Below, piece by piece: positions 6,916-11,562 of a stretch of 11,562 bases of DNA. Position numbers and translations under genes: made by a program. Position 1 is the first letter of the stretch, and every line of letters begins with the position of its first letter. Source of the stretch: an uncultured Pseudomonadota bacterium (GTDB lineage Bacteria; SAR324; NAC60-12); the NCBI GenBank assembly GCA_913056375.1, contig CAJXNF010000051.1:1-11562 (forward strand), written 5' to 3'. The notes below the pieces were generated by a model. That model saw only the letters and a program-made list of their open reading frames with translations, was not told the origin of the DNA and made no database searches.

Positions 6916-7841
6916 TGCAACACGAGCAACTGCAACGCCTGCAGCAATTACTGGAAGAACAAGACTATATTGCAGATCGAAGCATTGTGATGTCTGTGTA
7001 CTTGGCGATGACGCTTCGCAAGCCGCTGCTGATTGAAGGACCAGCGGGTGTCGGTAAAACAGAGATCGCCAAGGTGATGGCTCGAGCGCTGGATACGGAC
7101 TTGATCCGACTTCAGTGTTATGAGGGCCTTGATGCCAACATGGCCCTCTACGAGTGGAATTATCAGCGTCAATTGCTGCACCTGAAACTCGATGAAAACA
7201 GCACTCGCTCTCTTGAAGATCGAGAGGCTTCTATTTTTGGTGAGCAGTTCTTGCTCAAACGTCCGCTGTTACAGGCACTGACTCATCCAAAAGCACCGGT
7301 TTTGTTGATTGACGAACTGGATCGAGCGGATGAAGAGTTTGAAGCCTTCTTGCTGGAAATACTCTCCGAATGGCAAATCACGATTCCAGAGATTGGTAGC
7401 ATTCGCGCTGAAGAGCCACCCTACGTAATCCTGACAGGGAACCGCACCCGGGAACTCTCTGACGCTGTGCGGCGGCGTTGTTTCTATCTTTGGATCGATT
7501 ACCCGCCTTACGAGAAAGAGCTCTCGATTGTGCGCAACAAGGTACCTGATGTTGACGCAGAACTAGCAGGACAAATGTGTCGTTTCATGGAACTTGTGCG
7601 TCAGCAGAAACTGGAAAAAATCCCAGGGGTAGCGGAAACCCTAGATTGGGCCAGGGCCTTGGCAGCCTTACACCAAGATCACCTTGAGCCAAGCATGGTA
7701 GAGGAAACTCTGGGGCTAATCTTCAAGGACCGCAATGATGTCCGCCAGGTACGGGAATCGCTCACAGATTTCCTAGGGCGCTTGGGCATCCAGGCCAAGG
7801 AGATGAAAACGGCAGAGGAGTCTCCAACGGCTGCGAACTGA
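6915..7841 (+). CDS. coxD: MoxR-family AAA+ ATPase, CoxD-like (second copy)
   Basis: A 308-residue MoxR ATPase with Walker A GPAGVGKT at residues 42-49, Walker B VLLIDE at 129-134 followed by DRADEEFEAFLLE, sensor-1 TGNRTRELSDAV and the arginine motif RRRC. ATG 6915 was chosen because it shares one base with the sufU stop (TGATG); a TTG at 6912 in the same frame would add one residue. It shares long blocks with the first MoxR (LIRLQCYEGLD, YEWNYQ.QLL, FLL.RPLL, ITIPE.G, PGVAETLDWA.AL) but differs elsewhere, and has a longer C-terminal tail. Likely role: ATP-driven maturation of the Mo enzyme together with the VWA protein that starts 10 bases downstream. Its cotranscription with sufS/sufU/xdhC favours this copy as the partner of the cofactor sulfuration step, but that is inference. 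Confidence 0.9.
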   Translation: MQHEQLQRLQQLLEEQDYIADRSIVMSVYLAMTLRKPLLIEGPAGVGKTEIAKVMARALDTDLIRLQCYEGLDANMALYEWNYQRQLLHLKLDENSTRSLEDREASIFGEQFLLKRPLLQALTHPKAPVLLIDELDRADEEFEAFLLEILSEWQITIPEIGSIRAEEPPYVILTGNRTRELSDAVRRRCFYLWIDYPPYEKELSIVRNKVPDVDAELAGQMCRFMELVRQQKLEKIPGVAETLDWARALAALHQDHLEPSMVEETLGLIFKDRNDVRQVRESLTDFLGRLGIQAKEMKTAEESPTAAN

Positions 7842-7851
7842 TCACATCCAA

Positions 7852-9114
7852 ATGCTTCCCGACAGCTCCCTAATCGAAATTCCTTCCCCCAAACGAAAGT
7901 CAGAGACTCGCTTTGATGATCTGGCTTTGCGACGTGAGTTCAGCGCAAATGTAGTGGGTTTTTGTCGTTGGTTGCGACGACACGGATCCAGTGTCAGTGC
8001 ATCTGAGCAGATGGATGCTCTCCGAGCTCTGGATGCGATTGATTTGTTGGAAGAAGAAGATTTCTATTGGTCTTTGCGTACCACCTTGGCCAAGAGTACT
8101 CGGGAACAGGAAATTTTCGATGAACACTTCCGGCGTTTCTGGTACGTCTGGGATAAAGCAGACCAGCTCAGTTTCCGAGATGAAGAAGAGGCGGAAGCTC
8201 CATCGGTCATCATTGATGATCGTCCCCGCAAGCAAAAATACCTGACAATCAACGACTGGCTGAATAATGCGGATCAAGCTAGCGAAGAGCAGGAAGCCGC
8301 TGGCTACAGCCCTTTTGAGGTTGTCACAGAACGAGATTTCAGTGATTTCCTTGCACAAGATCTAGATGAAGTTGCTCGACTAATCAATGAGATTGGCAAG
8401 TCTTTGGCTGTGCGTTTCAGTCGTCGCACTAAGGCTTCCCGACAGCGTGGTCCCTTGGACTTGCGACGTACGATGCGAAGTAGCCTGCGACGAGGTGGAG
8501 AATTACTCGACTTAGCTCATCGAGAAAGAAAACGGCAGAAACTCAAGCTGGTACTGCTCTGTGATGTCAGTAAGTCGATGGATCTCTACAGCCGCTTCTT
8601 GATCCAGTTTTTGTATGCTTTCCAGAGTGTATACCGCCGGATTGAAACCTTTGTCTTCAGTACTTCGTTGCATCGGGTGACAGAGATCCTGCAAACGGAG
8701 GATCTAGAGGAAGCGCTCAATCTAATGTCTGTGACTGTTCCAGATTGGTCTGGAGGTACAAAAATTGGCGAATCCTTTGGTGAATTTGTAGAGCAGTATG
8801 CTTTGAGTTTGCTTGATCCTGGCACGGTTGTCTTGATAATCAGCGATGGTTGGGATACTGGTGACGTGGAATTGTTGGGTGAGAGCATGCGGGTAATGAA
8901 ATTACGTTCACGCAGTGTGATCTGGCTGAACCCGTTGATGGGCAATCCGGATTATCGTCCTTCGACGCAGGGGATGCAGGCTGCAATTCCTTATATTGAT
9001 ATCTTGGCTTCTGCTCATAATTTGAGTAGCTTACGTCGGTTGGTTCGTCAGTTAGCCAAAGTTCAGCGTGGTAGACAGTTGCGTATTGATGCGACTCCGC
9101 GCTATGGTACGTGA
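7852..9114 (+). CDS. coxE: VWA-domain protein, CoxE-like (second copy)
   Basis: A 420-residue CoxE-family protein with a complete MIDAS in its C-terminal VWA domain: DVSKS at 238-242, Thr303 in GGTKIGESF, Asp332 in ISDGWDTG. The N-terminal helical domain begins near residue 25 (FSANVVGFCRWLRRHG), matching the first copy's VIGFCRFLRRQN. The central segment (about 100-160) is highly acidic and probably flexible. The end (VIWLNPLMG, then GMQAAIPYIDILASAHNL) parallels the first copy but continues with a basic tail (RQLAKVQRGRQLR) that the first lacks. It follows the second MoxR by 10 bases and no clear Shine-Dalgarno is seen. Expected to act as the metal-binding adaptor of its MoxR neighbour during maturation of the Mo centre. 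Last gene of this run. Confidence 0.88.
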   Translation: MLPDSSLIEIPSPKRKSETRFDDLALRREFSANVVGFCRWLRRHGSSVSASEQMDALRALDAIDLLEEEDFYWSLRTTLAKSTREQEIFDEHFRRFWYVWDKADQLSFRDEEEAEAPSVIIDDRPRKQKYLTINDWLNNADQASEEQEAAGYSPFEVVTERDFSDFLAQDLDEVARLINEIGKSLAVRFSRRTKASRQRGPLDLRRTMRSSLRRGGELLDLAHRERKRQKLKLVLLCDVSKSMDLYSRFLIQFLYAFQSVYRRIETFVFSTSLHRVTEILQTEDLEEALNLMSVTVPDWSGGTKIGESFGEFVEQYALSLLDPGTVVLIISDGWDTGDVELLGESMRVMKLRSRSVIWLNPLMGNPDYRPSTQGMQAAIPYIDILASAHNLSSLRRLVRQLAKVQRGRQLRIDATPRYGT

Positions 9115-9139
9115 TCGTAAAAATTAGACTTGATGTCAT

Positions 9140-9158
9140 AACTGGTCTCTCACCAGTT
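9140..9158 (+). terminator. Small hairpin in the VWA-coxS gap (weak terminator candidate)
   Basis: A 7-bp inverted repeat AACTGGT (9140-9146) / ACCAGTT (9152-9158) with a 5-base loop lies 25 bases after the VWA stop. Only a broken T run follows (TTTGTTC), so termination would be inefficient. The rest of the 135-base gap (9115-9249) holds no gene, and I see no convincing promoter. coxS could be read both from here and from upstream. Confidence 0.3.
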
Positions 9159-9249
9159 TGTTCTCAAGGAAACGGCCTGACCGTTGGCCTTGCTTTCTCT
9201 TGTTCCACGATTGGAACTATAAACCATTTTCTTCCTGAAGGAGGAGCGC

Positions 9250-9711
9250 ATGAAGGTATCTATGACTGTCAATGGGGTGGCAGTTTCTCACGATGTAGAA
9301 CCCCGCACTTTGCTCGTGCAGTACCTGCGCGAAAATCTTGGACTAACGGGCACCCACGTTGGTTGTGACACTAGCAGCTGTGGAGCTTGTACACTGATTG
9401 TGAATGGCGAGGCCGTCAAATCTTGCTCCTTGCTGGCAGCTCAATGCGAGGGAGCAGAAGTCACTACAATCGAAGGATTAGCAGCGAGTGACGGGACCCT
9501 GCATCCGATTCAGGAAGGCTTCCGAGAGAAGCACGGACTACAATGTGGGTACTGTACACCTGGAATGATCATGTCTTCTGTACAGTTGCTTCAACGAAAT
9601 CCAGACCCAAGCGATCAGGAAATCCGCCACGCCCTTGAAGGGAACTTCTGCCGCTGCACAGGTTATGACAACATCGTCAAAGCAGTTCAGTGGGCTGCTT
9701 CACAATCTTGA
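9250..9711 (+). CDS. coxS: CO dehydrogenase / Mo hydroxylase small [2Fe-2S] subunit
   Basis: A 153-residue iron-sulfur subunit of the xanthine oxidase family. All eight cluster cysteines are visible: C39, C44, C47 and C59 for the plant-ferredoxin-like cluster (GCDTSSCGACTLIVNG), and C99, C102, C134, C136 for the second cluster (LQCGYCTPGM and NFCRCTGYDNI). Length is typical for CoxS. It passes electrons from the Mo site in CoxL towards the FAD subunit. A strong Shine-Dalgarno, AAGGAGG (9238-9244), precedes the ATG, stronger than most genes in the maturation run. coxL follows after 18 bases. CoxM is not upstream, so the order is S-L as in form II clusters (S-L-M), not the form I M-S-L order. 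Confidence 0.96.
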   Translation: MKVSMTVNGVAVSHDVEPRTLLVQYLRENLGLTGTHVGCDTSSCGACTLIVNGEAVKSCSLLAAQCEGAEVTTIEGLAASDGTLHPIQEGFREKHGLQCGYCTPGMIMSSVQLLQRNPDPSDQEIRHALEGNFCRCTGYDNIVKAVQWAASQS

Positions 9712-9729
9712 GACCACAAGGAGGAATTC

Positions 9730-11319
9730 ATGGGTAAGATGATTGGAGAATCGATCAAGCGAGTGGAAGACCACCGCTTCATCACTGGTACAGGAGAGTA
9801 CACTGACGATATTGTATTGGCGCGAATGACTCACGCCTACGTGCTTCGTAGCCAATTGGCGCATGCCAAGATCAAGAGCATTGATACTGCAGCAGCTAAA
9901 GCCGCAGACGGAGTTGTTGCCATTTACACGGGCGCGGATGTGGCTCACATCAACGGCCTTCCCTGTGGTTGGCAGGTCAATTTCACCGACGGTGAAGTGA
10001 TGCGCGAGCCAAAGCATCCACTGCTTGTGACAGATAAAGTTCGTCACGTAGGAGACGGAGTCGCTCTGGTTGTCGCTGAAACCAAGCAGCAGGCCCGTGA
10101 TGCTGCAGATTTAATCGAGGTGGATTACGAGGAATTGCCAGTTGTAGTAGATGCTTCCAAGGCGCTCGAGGCTGGTGCTCCGATGGTACACGATGAGTTG
10201 CCTGACAACCGAGCTTTTGACTGGCAGTTGGGTGACAAGGCAGCAACAGATACGGGTCTTGCCCAAGCTCACCACGTTACCAAGATGAAGATCCGTAACC
10301 AGCGCTTGGTTCCCAATGCAATCGAACCACGCAGCTACATTGGCGATTATAGCACGGCCCGTGATCAGTATACACTCTACACTTCTTCCCAGAATCCACA
10401 TGTAATTCGATTGCTGATGTGTGCGTTCGTGTTGGGTGTCCCAGAGCATAAGGTCCGTGTTGTTGCTCGTGATGTTGGGGGCGGTTTTGGTAGCAAGATC
10501 TACCACTACGCCGAAGAAGCTCTGGTCACCTGGGCTTCCAGGCAGATTGGTCGACCTGTCAAGTGGACAGCAGAGCGAAGCGAGGCATTTGTGACTGATG
10601 CTCATGGCCGCGACCACAATACTGTTGCTGAAATGGGTTTTGACAAGGATGGCAACATCACAGCTTTGCGTGTTCACACAGATGCTAATCTGGGTGGTTA
10701 CCTGTCAACCTTCTCTTCCTGTGTGCCTACCTATCTTTATGGCACCTTGCTGCAAGGGCAATACACCACTCCAGCGATTTTCGTAACGGTCAATGGTGTC
10801 TTCACACATACCACCCCAGTTGACGCATATCGCGGTGCAGGACGTCCGGAAGCGACATATCTGCTAGAACGCCTGATGGACACTGCAGCAGCTGAGATGG
10901 GAATGGACCCAGCCGAACTACGCATGAAAAACTTCATTCCTGCATTTGACGGTGTGGATCAGCCTGGCTATCAAACACAGGTTGCTCTGCAGTACGATAG
11001 TGGAAATTACTCCGCTGCAATGCAAAAGGCTTTGGGTCTGTTGGGTTATGAAGACCTACGTAAGGAGCAGGAAGAAGCTCGCAAGCAGGGACGCTACATC
11101 GGTGTTGGTTTCTCCTCCTATATCGAAGCCTGTGGCATTGCTCCATCTGCAGTAGTCGGTTCTTTGGGAGCACGAGCTGGCCTTTACGAGAGTGCCAATG
11201 TCCGGGTACAGCCAACAGGAAAAGTTTCTGTTGAAGATGTGCAAAAGACAATTTTCCCGGTGATTTGCACATGGAATACCTGGGTGATTAATAAAAGTAA
11301 TAGTAACAAGATTTGTTAA
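9730..11319 (+). CDS. coxL: Form II CO dehydrogenase-like large subunit, 3' end missing or broken
   Basis: The first roughly 501 residues (to about base 11232) are a clean CoxL N-terminal part: GESIKRVEDHRFITGTGEYTDD at the start, the Mo-cofactor loop GGGFGSK at residues 250-256, the active-site loop AYRGAGR at 366-372, and GARAGLYESANVRVQPTGKVSV near 480-501. AYRGAGR is the form II loop; form I CO dehydrogenases have AYxCSFR, whose Cys holds the Cu ion. After residue 501 the family expects a Gly/His-rich segment and about 280 more residues. Instead the frame runs 28 unrelated residues to a TAA at 11317-11319. The gene is therefore either truncated by insertion or rearrangement, or the contig is chimeric there. 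The start has a strong AAGGAGG (9718-9724). Substrate of form II enzymes is uncertain, so CO oxidation should not be assumed. Confidence 0.85.
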   Translation: MGKMIGESIKRVEDHRFITGTGEYTDDIVLARMTHAYVLRSQLAHAKIKSIDTAAAKAADGVVAIYTGADVAHINGLPCGWQVNFTDGEVMREPKHPLLVTDKVRHVGDGVALVVAETKQQARDAADLIEVDYEELPVVVDASKALEAGAPMVHDELPDNRAFDWQLGDKAATDTGLAQAHHVTKMKIRNQRLVPNAIEPRSYIGDYSTARDQYTLYTSSQNPHVIRLLMCAFVLGVPEHKVRVVARDVGGGFGSKIYHYAEEALVTWASRQIGRPVKWTAERSEAFVTDAHGRDHNTVAEMGFDKDGNITALRVHTDANLGGYLSTFSSCVPTYLYGTLLQGQYTTPAIFVTVNGVFTHTTPVDAYRGAGRPEATYLLERLMDTAAAEMGMDPAELRMKNFIPAFDGVDQPGYQTQVALQYDSGNYSAAMQKALGLLGYEDLRKEQEEARKQGRYIGVGFSSYIEACGIAPSAVVGSLGARAGLYESANVRVQPTGKVSVEDVQKTIFPVICTWNTWVINKSNSNKIC

Positions 11320-11562
11320 GGCAAATTAACAAAAATATAGTATTGACAGAATACTTACAGTAATTAGTATATTATTGTGTATGCTTAAAAAGGATATAAT
11401 GTATTGTTTTATAATAAAAAAATTCCAGCAGAGAAAAATGTAAAAAAGATTAAACTAGATTTTTCAAAAAATCTTGACTTTAACAAAGCCATTAAAAGTT
11501 TAAACTTAAGTAATAAAAAATTAATCGTATTAAACTTTGCGTCTTTAAAAATCGATAAAATT
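11233..11562. other. Foreign-looking tail, mostly about 20% G+C
   Basis: From about 11233 the sequence stops matching CoxL. A first piece to about 11288 still has ordinary composition (roughly 45% G+C); beyond about 11289 three sampled 60-base rows give 18-22% G+C, against roughly 50-58% in the coding rows upstream. Such values suit DNA from a very AT-rich genome or element. I see no inverted terminal repeat, transposase remnant or target duplication that would identify an insertion sequence. A TTGACA at 11343-11348 with TATATT 19 bases on could be a promoter, but such matches are expected by chance in DNA this AT-rich. Confidence 0.6.
11404..11562 (+). CDS. Possible start of an AT-rich gene of unknown function, cut by window end
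   Basis: One frame is open from 11389 to the window end. A TTG at 11404 preceded by AGGA (11391-11394) could start it. The 53 residues are Lys/Asn/Ile-rich, as in low-GC genomes, and read like a soluble protein (VKKIKLDFSKNLDFNKAIKS, later KKLIVLNFAS). No family is recognised. The opposite strand also has an open frame here, so coding status and even strand are unsure. Confidence 0.2.
   Translation, partial: MFYNKKIPAEKNVKKIKLDFSKNLDFNKAIKSLNLSNKKLIVLNFASLKIDKI

Noticed and set aside
9131..9145. TTGAT in the gap before coxS as a second FNR-type box
   Set aside because: Only the left half-site is present (TTGATGTCATAACT); the right half does not match ATCAA.
9111..9368. Plus-strand 85-residue open frame overlapping the start of coxS
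   Set aside because: It runs out of frame through the coxS Shine-Dalgarno and start; no family resemblance and coxS is certain.
1..11562. CRISPR arrays, tRNA/rRNA genes, insertion-sequence ends, integrase or phage genes
   Set aside because: Looked for regular spaced repeats, transposase motifs and RNA-gene-like segments by eye on both strands and found none.

Overview
The window is an accessory-protein-rich cox (aerobic carbon monoxide dehydrogenase / molybdenum hydroxylase) gene cluster. Every recognisable gene is on the + strand and packed operon-style. Coding rows sampled by eye run about 50-58% G+C. Gene content and family signatures point to an aerobic or facultative Gram-negative bacterium with a xanthine-oxidase-family Mo enzyme. 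The taxon cannot be fixed from this sequence; a marine proteobacterium-like lineage such as SAR324 is only a guess.

Layout: (1) 1-639, the C-terminal third of a CoxL large subunit, open at the window edge. (2) 703-2762, a MoxR-type AAA+ ATPase (CoxD-like) overlapping a VWA-domain protein (CoxE-like). (3) 2763-2981, an A+T-rich intergenic control region with a perfect FNR/FixK-type palindrome. (4) 2982-9114, a long run: coxG, mocA-like cytidylyltransferase, xdhC/coxI-like gene, a SufS-type cysteine desulfurase, a SufU-type sulfur acceptor, then a second MoxR and a second VWA gene. Junctions are a few bases, or stop/start overlaps (ATGA, TGATG), except about 100 nt before xdhC. (5) 9115-9249, a second intergenic gap. 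(6) 9250-11232, coxS ([2Fe-2S] subunit) and the N-terminal two thirds of a form II CoxL (active-site loop AYRGAGR). (7) About 11233-11562, sequence that no longer matches CoxL and soon falls to about 20% G+C.

How the genes fit together: MocA would make the cytosine dinucleotide form of molybdopterin. XdhC/CoxI would hold the cofactor while sulfur from the SufS/SufU pair is placed on Mo. The MoxR/VWA pairs would act as ATP-driven maturation chaperones for the apo-enzyme. CoxG would tether the enzyme to the membrane or pass electrons to quinone. CoxS and CoxL are catalytic-complex subunits. The FAD subunit CoxM is not in the window.

Most notable points: the cysteine desulfurase/SufU pair built into the operon without SufBCD, the two separate CoxD/CoxE-like pairs, the FNR-type box, and the two complementary, non-overlapping CoxL pieces at opposite ends, the second ending in a foreign-looking low-GC tail that may be an assembly chimera or a real break.
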